A stretch of DNA of 64,000 nt, taken from assembly GCF_032062135.1 (NCBI RefSeq), contig NC_092859.1, positions 30,774,531-30,838,530 of the forward strand. The letters run 5' to 3'. The translations under genes and the position numbers were made by a program. A model generated the notes under the pieces. It was not told the DNA's origin. It did no database searches and was given only the letters and a program-made list of their open reading frames with translations. The stretch is from Pyxicephalus adspersus. Its lineage: Eukaryota; Chordata; Amphibia; Anura; Pyxicephalidae. Shown here piece after piece: positions 24,244 through 36,469 of this stretch (position 1 is its first letter; every line of letters begins with the position of its first letter).

Positions 24244-25109
24244 ATGTCTCCAGACTTATAAATAAAAAGCAATCTATAAGCTCCAGTCCAGTGAATTGGC
24301 CAAGGATGATTTTACCAGTCTGCTGCAGGCAGAAGAATGCATTTTCCTAGTCTCCTCTGCCCCAGCGGTCAGGCTGCAACATTGCAACTTTGAGTAAAGG
24401 TGAAAGATTGCAGCAGGGGCCACCCTGTATTAAATAATTGGGAACACAACTAAGAACTGCACCAAGATTTATATATTTGTGACATCTCTTGGCCAGAGAC
24501 TGACCCCAGGAAGCAGATGGTGACTTTAGATGAATGAAATTGGCTCTAATTTTTCTTTAAAAATAGAAAAGTAGGTGAAGGCATTGTTAGAAGTACTGTG
24601 ATCTCTGTGACACATAAGAAATACCTAACACATTACATGGTATGCATGTACTACACAAATATATCTGATGACAGGTGCACTTTAAGATAGGGCATAGGGG
24701 TGGAGGGCATTTATATGAACTTAGTGATAACAAACTCAACATAACGTCTCAATAAGGACTGGACCTGGGATCCCAGGACTGTAAGACAAGAATTCTAACC
24801 CCTATTGCACCTTGCTTGTAGAAAGTAATGCTAAATAAAAAAGTAACTTTTAAAATACAAGTGCAATAAAACAGGTTTTTGATTGCATCTCCCTTAGTAA
24901 TTGCCATTTGTGCCACCTCACACAGGACAGTTCCTCAAACTGAGTGCAGTTAACCCCTTAGCAGTATGCAGAATGACATTTCACCTCCGGTGATCAGCCT
25001 GTGTCCTAGCATTGGATTGTCAGTAGCGTGATATCGTGCTATGAGAGACACAACGGTTAATGGCACTGCCCCAAGGTCAGCCTGTGGAAAGCACACATTG
25101 GTCCCAATC
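24244..25109. other. Unique DNA, nothing recognised
   Basis: No repeat partner in the window and no ORF of note. Confidence 0.5.
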
Positions 25110-25400
25110 CAAACTCCTTACATACGCTACGCCTTTTTTTTTTCTAAGAAGTCAGTCAGCAACAATCGTCCAACAAAATAAAACGGGAAGATTCTGAAAT
25201 CAAGGCTGTTTACTTTCTCCAAGTCCGGCGCAGATGCAGGGTGCAAAGCGAGGGGAACAGAAAAAAAAGCGCCTAAAAAATCCATCGACAAAATGGCGGA
25301 AGAGCTGCGGCGGACATTTTGTAGCTGCCTCTCTTCAGGAAGTTGGCAGACTCTCATGAAAACGATAAGACATGCTGGGCATGTTTTAACCGTGTCCGTG
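25110..25400. promoter_or_regulatory. CpG-bearing patch with a YY1-type motif
   Basis: CpG dinucleotides are locally frequent (for example TCCGGCGC, GCGGCGG) in a neighbourhood that has few. AAAATGGCGG at 25290-25299 matches the core of the YY1 site found near many housekeeping start sites. The plus-strand frame from that ATG stops after ten codons, so it is not a start of translation. The minus-strand ORF at 25127-25357 has no recognisable motif. This could be a small promoter, a first exon of a non-coding RNA, or a decayed repeat. Confidence 0.3.
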
Positions 25401-26145
25401 CCAAGGGTAACTTTTCACAGCATCGCTGGCATTAAGAAACGACGATAATAGCTTGGCGTTGGCAGAATTTTTTTTTTAACACTTTCATGGCAAGTCAATG
25501 AAAGAATAGTTAGCTGCGTACGGGTAATGCTGGACCACTGTATTCATTTAACCCTTTGACGAGCAGATTTACAGAATAGATAGATTTGTAGTCAGATGTC
25601 ATACACTGTTATAGGGAAATGTATTTTAAAGAAACAAGGATGTGGACAGGTTTGATTTATAAGGCTTAGATAAAATGTTTGGATTTTAAAGCAGAATCCC
25701 AGATGAGGAAGCAGAGCGTTCTTACAATTTAATTTAGGGACCAGTGTTAGGAATTATAACTCGGTTTTGCAGGTTGTTTTTTATCTTTTACCAAAGTCAC
25801 TAGAGATACCTAAATGAAACCAGTCACAGGGGAAATATGGAGGCTGCCATTGTCAATCCCCCCTTGTTCCCGGTTAGCCTGTTGACCTTTCTAGGTCTTT
25901 GCTGAACCAGCACATGACAAAGTATAGACAAACATCTAATGACACAACAAATGTATTCTTATTTTTTTTACATTGTTTCAACTGACAAACGATTTATAAT
26001 AATATCCAATCTTGAGATTTACCCAGAACAAGAAAAACCCAACAGCAGAGCCAAGCTTGGTGACCTGACATTTCTCTGCTGCAGATAAACAATACAGCTT
26101 GGTCACCATTCCACTACCACTCTCAGACTGAACAATAAAGGACCA
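25401..26145. other. Unique DNA, nothing recognised
   Basis: The minus strand at about 26030-26085 has splice-like borders (TATCTGCAG and CTGG|GTAAAT), but the peptide between is not recognised and the signal is weak. Confidence 0.45.
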
Positions 26146-26336
26146 TGGACCTGATTTATTAAAGCTCTCCAAGGCTGGAGAGCATACAACTTCATCAGTG
26201 AATCTGGGTGATCCAGCAGATCCTGGAATGAATCTGGTTCAGGATTCAAATTAATTCCAGGTTTGCTGGATCACTCAGCTTCACTGATGAAAGTGTATCT
26301 TCTCCAGACTTGTAGAGCTTTAATAAATCAGGCCCA
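26146..26336. mobile_element. Foldback MITE, family 1, copy 8
   Basis: Left end TGGACCTGATTTATTAAAGC, right end TTTAATAAATCAGGCCCA. The central spacer is shortened relative to other copies. The minus-strand ORF at 25978-26172 begins inside its left arm. Confidence 0.85.
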
Positions 26337-27573
26337 CCTCTCTGATCATTCTCCTCCTTCCAGTATGGTAATTTGGGGCACATGTGCACTGCAGCACACC
26401 TGATTGGCTCAGAAAGTTGCCCCTCCCTCGCTCAGTCTAAACTCCACTCTACAGAGATAAGCGGGAGATACCAAGTCGAATTTAGGTGCATAAAATGACA
26501 TTTAATGAACAAAAAACTGGATTATTTGATGCTTTTGGTATATCTATCTAGAGTTGAGCTTTAGAGCTATAAATTGCTATAACTAACATGTAAAAGGAGA
26601 CGGTTTAGCAAGTGCAGCTCATATATAAGTTAAAGGACTGCTAACTTGGTTCTTTAGCAGCATAATGGACGAGAAGGTCTTACAATCAGCCTTCCTTGCT
26701 GTCTCTTCCTTTCAGTTTATAAGTATAATCTGACTTGACTCAAAATACCAGAACCCTTGCAAAGATTTTAAATGGCTATTTAAAGAAAAAGAATGAATTT
26801 TAGTTCATGGAAACTTTTTTCCCAAACAGGCAAGTACACTGCTCATATTTCCAGATACAACCACTAGAAGGGGCATTTTCAAATCCGAACATGAAATATA
26901 ACAACCAAAACATGCAAAAAAACAAAGTAATAAAAAAATCAAAGAGCCAAAATGATATTTTAGGAAAACGTTACAAAAGGAAATTGTGTGTGTTTTTCTT
27001 ACTCATTCTCCCTGGAATTATTCCTAAGTGCTTGATTAACGTTTTCTGCTACATATAAACAATACTCTTCAAAAAACATTTTGTATAGAAGTATCTTTGT
27101 GAGAAGACAAAATATTAGCTGAATTAAGAAGCACTCGGGGAGGTGCAATAAGCAGAGAAACAAATGGTTCTGCTGTGGGTAAAGAAAGGTGGTGGCAGGG
27201 GGCTCTGGAGAAGTAGGGTGTGATGGGAGGTTAACAAGTTGGCACCAGCCCATGTGGTATTGTTCTATGTTACATGTCCCTCGAGGCAGTTTTTCTTTTT
27301 TCTCTCATAAAGAATAGCTGAACATTTGCCATGCACCTGGGTCTTTTCCATTACATAGCCCTCGCCATGCAGGGTGTCAGTGACAGCTTTAACTCCTTCT
27401 GCACCAGCTGGTGCCATCCTCCTCCCTTGTGGGATCTGAGGCAATCTATTACCTGCATTTTATTCATGACATATTTGGCTATTTTTTTTAACTGTAGCTT
27501 AAAAATAGTTAGAGACCCAGTGGTTCCATCGGAGACCTTTTTATGGCTCATAACGCAACATAGGAATTAATCT
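26337..27573. other. Unique DNA, nothing recognised
   Basis: Opposing ORFs at 27331-27570 (plus) and 27351-27551 (minus) overlap. None has a recognisable motif. Confidence 0.5.
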
Positions 27574-27581
27574 AGCTATAA

Positions 27582-27861
27582 CAGTGTTTCTCTGTCTTTT
27601 TAACACAGGAGAACCCTTGAAATACCTTTCAGGACTTTCAGGGAACCCCTGCTTTAATTACTATATCCACAGCTCACAGTATATTAGTAAGGTGGTCAGT
27701 AGGATGAATGCCTCTTATATTGCTGGACATTGGGAAGAATGTCACCCTTATAGATAGCCAAAAATATATTTGGTGTCACTAAAACTGATCCGAGGCACAA
27801 ATTGCTCTTTGCTCAGGGAACCCCTAGCAATCTCTGGAAGACCCCTGGTTGGGAAATACTG
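27582..27861. mobile_element. hAT-type MITE, family D, copy 2, complete
   Basis: The ends CAGTGTTTCTC and GGGAAATACTG are imperfect inverted repeats of the CAGTGTTTC type common in hAT elements. The flanks are AGCTATAA (27574-27581) and ATCTATAA (27862-27869), an 8-bp target duplication differing at one base. An 8-bp duplication is the hAT hallmark. The interior is non-coding and matches 21590-21814. Confidence 0.8.
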
Positions 27862-27869
27862 ATCTATAA

Positions 27870-29539
27870 GAATGATTAGTTATAGCAGTTGTGTCTGTGA
27901 AACGTGTTAGGCTACCCCACACAGACTCTACAAGATTTGATATAAACATATATCTATATGGTATAATAATACAATATACTCCTGAGTGGGCTTTTCTTTG
28001 TGATATAACCTTCATAAAGCAAGCTACATTGTCATCTGATTTTTAATGCATCAGAAATAATCTTATATTTTATCATACGCCGGTGCAGTAGTTTGCTCCC
28101 AAAAATATTGCGATATGCTGCAAGACATTTAAGCGGGAAAGAGTTAAGCATCCAGACATGACAAAATGGCCAGTCTTCCTAATAATTGTATTCTAAGAAA
28201 CAAAGGTGGGGGAGCGGAGTGTAAAAATTCCACTTCTCTGAAGAACTATAGACATAAGTGCATGTCATTATGAGGGCCGCACACACAAGGGCCACCTCTC
28301 CACCAAGTGTCACACAGCTAAGAACTTACAAGTTATGTGCACAGCTGTGCCAATCACAATGCATTTTGGGTAAAAATTCCTTTCAGTAAAAACAATGATG
28401 TCAAAAGGTCCCTTTTGTGCTGTGAGAGGAAAAGTTGACTGGTTAAGTCTCTCGTGCCATAGACAAGTTGATAACACGTCTGATTTCTGCAAAAAGTGCT
28501 GTACAGAGGTACTGCCAGAACAGGCTGCAGAGTTTTGTTTAAATTTCTCCTATGTGGTAATGCACATGTACATTAAAGCAGAATTTCAGATAAAGAAGAC
28601 ACAATTCTGTATTCCTTATTACATCTTGATGTGTTTTTTTTTTAAATGCAAGCAGTGTGCCTGAATCTGGTATATTTGTAGTCTTTGTGCAGCAAAGATA
28701 AGACACCGGGAGGAGAAGCAGCCACAGAGCCATTTAGCTGTACTGCAATACTTGTATGTTAACAAGGGGGATGCTGAAGGGGGAGGAAAGCAGAGTGACA
28801 GAAGTGATCCCATCAGTCTGCTGGTTAGTGAATTTCTACAAAGAAAAATAGGTATTTCCTAGCTAGACAGGGCTGTGCGGTGTGTTGGGAGGAAGTAGTC
28901 AGGAAGCCCAGCAGGAGCTGGAAACAAAGTCTGCTGAATAGGTTTAAAAAACAATACATTAAATGACTGCTTAATGGCAGATGTAAACACTGGGAAGGAT
29001 TCCAAAGCTTTAAAAATGATGGAATCCCAAGAAGGGTTAAAGTGACAATCAGGTTTGTTACATTGTCAGCATAACAACGACCAATGTAAAGCACTTATTC
29101 TAGTGACAGTCTAACAGGGCGTTAGATGGAGAGATATCCTTTCACTTCCTGTTTAGTCTACAGAACAGGAAGCAAAGGGTAAAAATACTGCTATTGGGTT
29201 GTAACCAACCAATTCTATCAGCATACAAAAATAAAAGTTTTAGTTTTAGATATATTTTAAAGCAGTGAATCCAGCCAATATCTTTAAAGATTTCCCCCAG
29301 TACTTTTTTTCTGCTGTTAAAGGTTCTGATGTTTTAGTCCAACAGACAAAATTGTTCAAACCACTTTGTCTGTGTTATTATCATCCTCCAATGCCCCCAG
29401 CTTTTTATTGGATAATGAAAGGAGAAGTAGTACAGTAGTCATGTCAGCCCTCACTTTTTCCTCCTATCACCATGCTTACAGTACTGTTAGCTCCTTTTGC
29501 TGCTTCCTAGTACACAAGGCCAATTTCCTTTGCCAGAAA
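27870..29539. other. Unique DNA, nothing recognised
   Basis: A CTTCCTGTT/AACAGGAAG inverted pair lies at about 29144-29172. ORFs on both strands at 28395-28813 overlap and carry no motif. The sequence GTGAAACGTGTTAGGC near 27896 resembles the GAAACGCGTT core of a widespread frog repeat, too short to call. Confidence 0.45.
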
Positions 29540-29820
29540 TGATCTATCATGATAATTTTCAGCGACAAAGAGCGACCGAACACCATGAACCAATGGGATT
29601 TGTACACACAGCACTATTTTGATCTATGGAGAGGGAGGAGGGAAAATGAGCAAGAAGCTTCTTGCTGTGCTATTCTTGATTGACATGTATAGTGGTTATT
29701 TTATATCGGTCGATCATAGATCTGTCAGGACAGATCCATGAACGATACCGGGCAATCGCTGTATGTATTTCATATTCTTGCCTAAAACAAGCATGACCGA
29801 TATATCAGGCGTGAATCATC
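29540..29820. repeat. Probable repeat related to family B
   Basis: Contains CGATCATAGATCTGTCAGGACAG-like words reused just to the right, and lies against the better supported family B element. The limits are uncertain. Confidence 0.3.
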
Positions 29821-30079
29821 TGCCTTAGACTACATACACAAGGCAAATGATTCTCATCCATTTATCGGCTCAGGACAGATATCGGATGAAAATCTGACGT
29901 TTGTGCATTGCTTGTTGTTCGTCATCCTGATGACTGTCCTGGCGGATCCACGCATGATGAAGGATCATAATGAAAGTGAAGGGTAGAGAGCACAGCAGGG
30001 TGCCGCTCCGTCGCCTCCCCCCCTCTCCATTGAGCAGAACGGTGCTGTATGTACAGTGCTCGTTCATGCATCCTTAGGT
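29821..30079. mobile_element. MITE, family B, copy 1
   Basis: Shares GGCGGATCCACGCATGA, GATCATAAT, AGTGAAGG, GGGTGCCGCTC and GAGCAGAACGGTGCTGTA-type blocks with the element at 39655-39828, in the same orientation. Ends read CCTTAGACTACATACAC and TTCATGCATCCTTAGG, imperfect inverted repeats. Minus-strand ORFs in the two copies (29870-30067 and 39658-39882) give similar peptides, explained by the shared repeat. Confidence 0.7.
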
Positions 30080-30329
30080 CTTTTGTCATTGGAAAGGATC
30101 ATAAAAGATCCAACAATACTGTTACACAATTTAACCAATACATTTAATTATGTATTACGAAGCTGCAATAATATGTCTTTTACTTGTTAACAAAGCTTGA
30201 AGTTGTAGCAATTACATTGTGAAAGTAGAATTCGGAGAACCTGTGCAAACATGAGAACCCCTTCTACTTTCAAAAGCCAACTGTTGTAACCATTGAACAT
30301 GAAACTGTCAAGTTTCTGCTAAAACGTTC
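30080..30329. other. Unique DNA, nothing recognised
   Basis: AT-rich, no repeat partner. Confidence 0.5.
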
Positions 30330-30600
30330 AGGCCCTGGTGAGATTTTCTTTCAAGCAAGCTTCACGTCTCCTGCAAATATAAGCTCTGCGGGAGCTAAAA
30401 TCATATATTTCGGATTCCTAGCTCATTGCTTGTATTAATTAGCATTTACTGCATGTGAAACAATCAAAGCACGTCCCCAGTGTTTGTGTTGGAATCGGTT
30501 ATTTTTTAAGGTCACTGATTTTTGCAAAGGGAGGAAATTGGGTCTCTGGGGCCTGCAGAAGCCGTAGAGAAAGTTGCTTGTTTTTTTGAAAAGATAAAGC
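30330..30600. promoter_or_regulatory. Candidate conserved regulatory element
   Basis: Higher-complexity block with an ATTAATTAGCAT homeodomain-type core near 30434 and no repeat copy. The plus-strand ORF at 30522-30857 overlaps its end and has no motif I recognise. The call is weak. Confidence 0.2.
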
Positions 30601-32362
30601 CTGTCCGGTTAGAATGTAAATACGAGCATATATATATTTTAGTAATGGCGCCCACTTGTAGCAGAGGTTATCGGCTGATCTTTAAAGGAAAAAATAAGGA
30701 CAAACAGGCTATTTATATGAGTTACGGAAGAGTGTGTTTATGTATCTCCCAGTTCTGCCATCGAAGCATAAAGTATGCAAATTCTCTTTGTCCTCAAACA
30801 ACCCTTGGTGTGGCTGTAAGAGGTACTGCACTCCCAGCAGTGTCAGTTAATAAGTAACTGCACAGTGCTCCAGGCTCCAACAGAGAACTGAGAATATCTC
30901 CCCATACATGACTCCTTCTCACAGCCTGTCTCTGGGGCTGCAGTGACAAATATTCTTTATCTGTGGGCAATGGAGGTTGCTTTTTTTTTACAATAAATCA
31001 AATGGAAAATTATCAAGTCAAAAGGATTTGTAAAATATTGTGGGTATGATTGACAAGGTGCCACAAGAATATGTTTGCAACTCTCCAAATAAAGGCACAT
31101 TTAACATTGAAACCTTGTAATTATTTAGGTAGAACTGAACCCAGTAAGTGAGTATTTGCTAGTTTATAGGGAACATCTAGATGTGTTAATTGTTGCTAAG
31201 TAGTACCCTGAAAATGTATATTTTGTCTTGAGTTCCTTGTGAAAACTCCTGTTGGTGCCAAGGCACTCATAGCTGTAGATCTGCAGTGTTAGATATAAGG
31301 CAGTGCTGCCTCCGCCTCAGTAGATTTGGAGTGAGATTTGGCCATATAATTACTGTGCAGCTCATTGTTCTCCTATCTGGTTGCTCTAACATGAGGAAGC
31401 AAAACCCTGCTTCTACTAAGATGTCCGCTTCCACAGAAAGACACAACTGAACAAGGCATTGTCTGTAATGGGGAAAACATCAGCTGCAGGGAGACCACGG
31501 GCTATATAGACTGTTATCCTCTACCTGTCATTTTCTAGGCACAGCTTAGAGTGTATATCCAGCCAAAAGTTTATAAAGGCTTGGATAGGGCAAATAATGT
31601 TTGGAGGTCCTTGCGTTCTTCCTGCTAAAAACCCAGGACTAGATACATTTCCACTCTATCTGTATCCTGGTGAAAATGGGTTTTACCAAATACAAAGCAA
31701 GAAAAACACACAACAGGCTTTTTTTTTTATCTATCTTTGTCCTCTTCTATTCCTCTTCTGATGGCAATATTGTACCAGGAAGTGAGGGTAATCTCCAAAT
31801 GTGGACACAGATGGCAAAGAAGCTTGATTCCAGCCTGCGTTTACCCTACCTATATGAGGCGGGGTGAGAGGGGGTTAGATGTTGACCAGAGCTTTAGAAA
31901 AAATGTATTTTTGCTAAAAAATGAATTTTACTTCTCATATTGTAATTAGTGGAAACACAAATCACATATTATCACAGTTCTTTTCTGTACACCAGCTAGT
32001 CTAAAAAATAAAAGCTAGCAGTAATGTATTCTGGCCCTCTAACCAGGCAACCAAGGCCAGATTCACCATTAGGCACACTGTGCCTATAGGCAAAGAGATG
32101 GCTTTTACCTTTACACTTATGAACCAAGTGTTTTTCCCAATCGTCACTTATCTCATATTTTTTATTTGCTACAGTATTATAAACTAGAATTGGACCTGTA
32201 CATTTATAAAATGCTTTGCTTCAGATTATCCTAGCAGAGTTGTGTTGTTCAGGCTCCAGTGATAGAAATCCAGCTGTGTGTACAACACAGGAGCAATCCG
32301 CACCTCATCAGGTGACATAGGTCTATTGATATCTTCAGCAAATACAAATATTTGGGGATTGT
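30601..32362. other. Unique DNA, nothing recognised
   Basis: Includes the 111-codon ORF 30522-30857 and short ORFs at 31670-31949, none with a recognisable domain. No repeat partner is seen. Confidence 0.45.
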
Positions 32363-32493
32363 TAGACTGTAAGCTCTTCGGGGCAGGGTCCTCTCCTCCT
32401 CCTGTGTCACTTCCTGTATCTGTTTGTCATTTGTAACCCCTATTTATTGTACAGCGCTGCGTAATATGTTGGCACTATAATAAAATAATATTA
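32363..32493 (+). mobile_element. 3' end of an L2-type LINE, copy 1
   Basis: Starts with AGACTGTAAGCTCTTCGGGG and GCAGGGTCCTCTCCTCC. It continues to TGTACAGCGCTGCG, TAATATGTTGGCACTAT and AT-rich terminal repeats. The same 130-140 bp occurs at 41101-41240 and 49703-49844. The AAGCTC...GGGCAGGG motif is typical of L2-clade 3' untranslated regions. All three are 5'-truncated, as usual for target-primed insertion. Confidence 0.75.
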
Positions 32494-33465
32494 ATTCCCT
32501 TTCACAGCACTGTCTATTTTAACTTGCATCCCTGACCTATGCGCATTCCATGGTGGTGTTTTGTACTGAAGGGGTTAATTCTGTTGCTCAGTTGCAAATT
32601 CTATTCTCGTCCTGTGTTTGTATGGAAAACATTTTCCGTGTCGCAATAAAGAGATAAGCAAACAGCCAAGCCCTAAGCGGAATGTTACTAAGGAAGCATA
32701 GTCTATAATGCTCAGGTTATGTAAGGATATGTTTACACTTTGCTCTGTGACAATAATGACCCCTTCACTGCATAAACAGCTCACAAACATCTGCATCAAG
32801 GTGCAGGTAAAGTCAAATACGTTAATGGCCTATTCTTGTGTGCACAAACTCATTGTCCAGGATACAGCTCATTTCCTTTAGAACACCCTGGTATGAGCCG
32901 CTTTGGTATGACCGCTAAAGTAGTCCCACAGTGTCCATCAAAAAGTGTTATATGAATATGTAATCCCAGCACCAGGGATATGCTAGAGGAACCCAACTTC
33001 AATAGGATGAATGGCGGCTTACAGTATAACCTATTTAATCAGAATTGTTTTATATACAGTACATTTTAGGGATATATAAAATGTTTACTTGAAGATCATA
33101 TTTGTACCAGCTTTTGCAATCAAAGTAGAAAAAACGCTTCTGCAATCAAAGTAGTCACTTTTTCTTTTATCTGCAGATTTCATTAAAATAATACCTAGCA
33201 ATGCAACCATAAGAATCCTTGTGCAGGACACCCCATTATTGGGTCGACAACACTAAGTCCTTGCTGTTTGCTTGCTCTCTACTGTCACCCTGTCACAGGA
33301 TCTTTCTTTGAAGACTGCAAGCAGTCATGCACATACATTGCACAGGTGTGCTCCATTGTTGTCACTGGAGTTGGCATTTCCTAATATACTAATAATCAAA
33401 TGAATTGCAAAACCTATATCGGTATTGCATAAAACCTTGTACTCTCAGAGCTAATATTATTTAAT
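32494..33465. other. Unique DNA, nothing recognised
   Basis: A 74-codon minus-strand ORF at 32575-32799 has no motif. No repeat partner is seen. Confidence 0.5.
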
Positions 33466-33490
33466 ACTATTATTATTATTATTATTATTA
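33466..33490. repeat. (ATT)n microsatellite
   Basis: About eight ATT units. Similar runs follow L2-type tails elsewhere here, so it may mark the end of a lost element. Confidence 0.85.
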
Positions 33491-34420
33491 AGAAAAATAA
33501 ACAGGATTCATCATCTTATCCAAAGAAGTTGGGGGGCTAGGAATGCTGGAATGGCTGACAAGTGGTTCTCCATGCACACTACTCCTTCCACTTTGCTAAG
33601 ATCATATGTTTGAATGTCTAGGCAAACGAGTGTAAGAGCGCTATGCCAATCCGTCATTCCCTGACCATGAACAGGCACATGAAGCAACTTTTTAGGCTCA
33701 AGTCTCTGGGTAGAGGTGAATGAAAGATCCTGAGGGCACCTCGGGTACTGGCTCATAAGGGGGTAAGCCATAGCAATGTCCTAACCTGTCCACTGAGTTG
33801 ATACCTGATGGTGTCTGCTGAGAGGTAATGGACATTGAAATGCCCCTGTAATGCCCTTCTTTGTCCCTATTCCAGGTAATAATATACACATTACAGGATG
33901 CTTACATGCACTTACATTTAAAACACATTAAAGTTTATGTCCACCCAAATCTCTCACTCTTTTTTAGGAGTAGAAAGGGTTAAACACCTTTGCTGCTAAG
34001 GCTTTTTACCTTTACTTTCTGTTCAGAATACACACTCAGGACATTTCAGCAGGAGATTCCATGTCTAGATAGTTGTCACAAACATTTGTACCCATTAAAG
34101 GATTTCCCTTCTATTCCTGTTCTGGTGACAACTGTAAAATTTTGGATTTCCAAGTATCACATGGACAAATACAGAGGGTGTTTTTCCCCAGCAAGGATAC
34201 AGACAGCAATAAAACATAGAAAATATCTATTTGAAAGTTAACTAAACTATCAAAAATAGAATTTGCATACATTTTTAATTAGTACCAACATTTCAAATAA
34301 ACAACAGTGTGGTCCTATTTATGTTGTTGTACAGCAGCGCTGGAGTTTTTTTCCAGAGAAACAATAGACACAACCTTGGTGTAAGCTAAACTGTCATGAT
34401 ATATTATCATATAATTCTAT
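33491..34420. other. Unique DNA, nothing recognised
   Basis: ORFs at 33511-33889 (minus) and 33990-34241 (plus) carry no recognisable motif. Confidence 0.5.
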
Positions 34421-34775
34421 GACCTCCCATAGAACTTTCATAGCACCATGGGTTCCCATAGAACTCCCATAGAACTTCTGTAGCACCATGGGTTCCCATA
34501 GAACTTCTGTAGCCCCATGAGTTCCCATAGAACTTCTGTAGCACCATGGGCTCCCATAGAACTTCTGTAGCACCATGGGCTCCCATAGAACTTCTGTAGC
34601 ACCATGGGCTCCCATAGAACTTCTGTAGCACCATGACCTCCCATAGAACTTCTGTAGCACCATGACCTCCCATAGAACTTCTGTAGCACCATGACCTCCC
34701 ATAGAACTTTTGTAGCACCATGGGCTCCCATAGAACCTCCATAGCACTATGGGCTCCCATAGAACTATGGCCTCC
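34421..34775. repeat. 29-bp minisatellite, about 12 units
   Basis: Core unit CCCATAGAACTTCTGTAGC plus ACCATGGGCT. The period is 29 bases, measured between successive GAACTTCTG words at 34501, 34530 and 34559. Units fall into variants by the join bases: GGGTTCC, GAGTTCC, GGGCTCC (three in a row), GACCTCC (three in a row), GGGCTCC. The outermost units are shorter or altered. Because 29 is not a multiple of three and the unit lacks minus-strand stops, all three minus frames stay open (34394-34777, 34407-34760, 34438-34731). These are not genes. Confidence 0.95.
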
Positions 34776-35379
34776 AATTTATTAAAGTCTGAAAATACAT
34801 GTAGTCTGCCTAATGAAGTTTCCTGTGATGATGTGACAACAATACTACACTGCTACTGAATTCAGAGCAGAGTTGCCACTTTCATGTAGGTTGTGGCTAT
34901 TATCTCTGTAGTGGGATGAGAGCAGTGTGACCATTGTTGTCACTGTAGATTTTGTAGCTTGTTAATCAGCACCTGGCTGAACCCAGTCAACGTGACCACA
35001 CTGACTGTGCTGATGAAACCCTTCCACTCTTATTTGCAGTGTCTGGGAGGGGGAGCGTGTGAGACACAAATGAAGAAGGATTTGGCTCTGTCAGGGAAGG
35101 TAAAGGAAGCCTAATTTATAAGACTTGTGCATAGTAACTGGGTTTGGCCATTAGAAGTACTTTACTAAAGCAGTCAATTATTATAAAAATAATATTATAA
35201 AACAGCTAAATTATTAACAGGTACATGCACAACAAATGGTATAAATTACCTTTATCCCTAGCATATGTCTGGCATGAACCTATACTTGCTATATGTGCTC
35301 TGTAAGCCAAGCAGGAGCTGTGAAGGGGTTAAAGCTCCCTGCAAATAAACATAGAGCAGTGTGTTGAAGCATGGAAAGC
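34776..35379. other. Unique DNA, nothing recognised
   Basis: No ORF of note and no repeat partner. Confidence 0.5.
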
Positions 35380-35760
35380 CTTTTATAATTTCTCAGCCAT
35401 CTCTAACAAAGCCTCTTGTATCCCATAAGGTGTGATGAATGTCTTGCATAATACAGAACCTCTCCCCCTGCTAATTAGAATGGCAGGCACTTAGCAAATA
35501 CATTGTTTACACCCATTAAAAGTACAAATGTACTCCAAGGGGCCTAGATAATCTTAAATCAATCCAATCCTCTTTAAATGCTCAGCCTTTCATTCCTTGG
35601 AACACGTCATATGGCTTTTCATAATAGAGACACCCTGCCATCACCATAGAAAAAAAAGGAAAAAAATAAAGAATTCTGATTGCCAATTACTTAGAATTCA
35701 TTTTTTTCTGCACCGCCAGGGCACGAAACATAATTAAATATGAAGATATACAGTGTATGT
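35380..35760. promoter_or_regulatory. Candidate conserved regulatory element
   Basis: Single-copy block with a CTAATTAG homeodomain palindrome near 35471, a TGTTTAC forkhead core near 35504 and a CATTCC TEAD-type core near 35591. Function is inferred from motif clustering only. Confidence 0.25.
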
Positions 35761-36469
35761 TTGGTTTATTAAAAAAAAAAGTTCATATCTAGCCAAATCT
35801 TTTGTTTTTAATTATATGACCCTTTCGTGTAGATTTCTCCTACCTTCCAGCCAGGAAGTGATGGGACTCGTCTTCTTTTAGTAAATTTTGAGAAGGGTTG
35901 TGATCTCCTATAGGTTATTCCCACTATCTGTGTCTCTCCATCTAGATGACAACCACTCCCCTAAATTCTTGTGATGGTGTTAAAGAATGTCTTACATACA
36001 GGAAGTGAAGTGAAGTTTCCGCTAATAAGGTCAATGGCAGAAGATAAAACCTGACAGGAGCATCTACTCTTCTGAAGTCCAGAACAACAAAAATAAAAAG
36101 TTTTCCCTCGAATCAGGAAATTTTAAGTTCACATTCACATTATCCCACTTTTTTCAATTTATTTTATATATTTTTTTATATATTATTTTTTTTTTATAAA
36201 GGGGCACTAAGGGTGATTAACATTGTCAGTTCTGTATATACTCTATTGCTTTTTAATGAGACAGCTCTTGTTTGGTGAGATAAAAGAATCATCAAAGCCC
36301 AACAATCTGCAATAGGAAACAGAAAATTCATATGTAATTAGGAAAATTCTCTGCCTCGAATACACAAAGTACAGGTACTTGGTATCAGCCTATTACAGCC
36401 TAATACAGTAGTCCCATTTGTAAAATAAAAACTAAGATACACGAATGCCTAACTTTCCCCAACTGCACA
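35761..36469. other. AT-rich DNA with T-runs, nothing recognised
   Basis: Homopolymer and AT-rich tracts at about 36140-36205. Words such as GGAAGTGAAGTGAAG at 36001-36015 resemble a frog repeat I recall, but there is no clear second copy here. Confidence 0.45.

Noticed and set aside
25127..25357. 76-codon minus-strand ORF over the CpG patch
   Set aside because: No motif, and its lysine end is encoded by a T-run.
34394..34777. 127-codon repeat protein on the minus strand
   Set aside because: The other two frames of the same minisatellite are equally open, as expected from a stop-free 29-bp unit.
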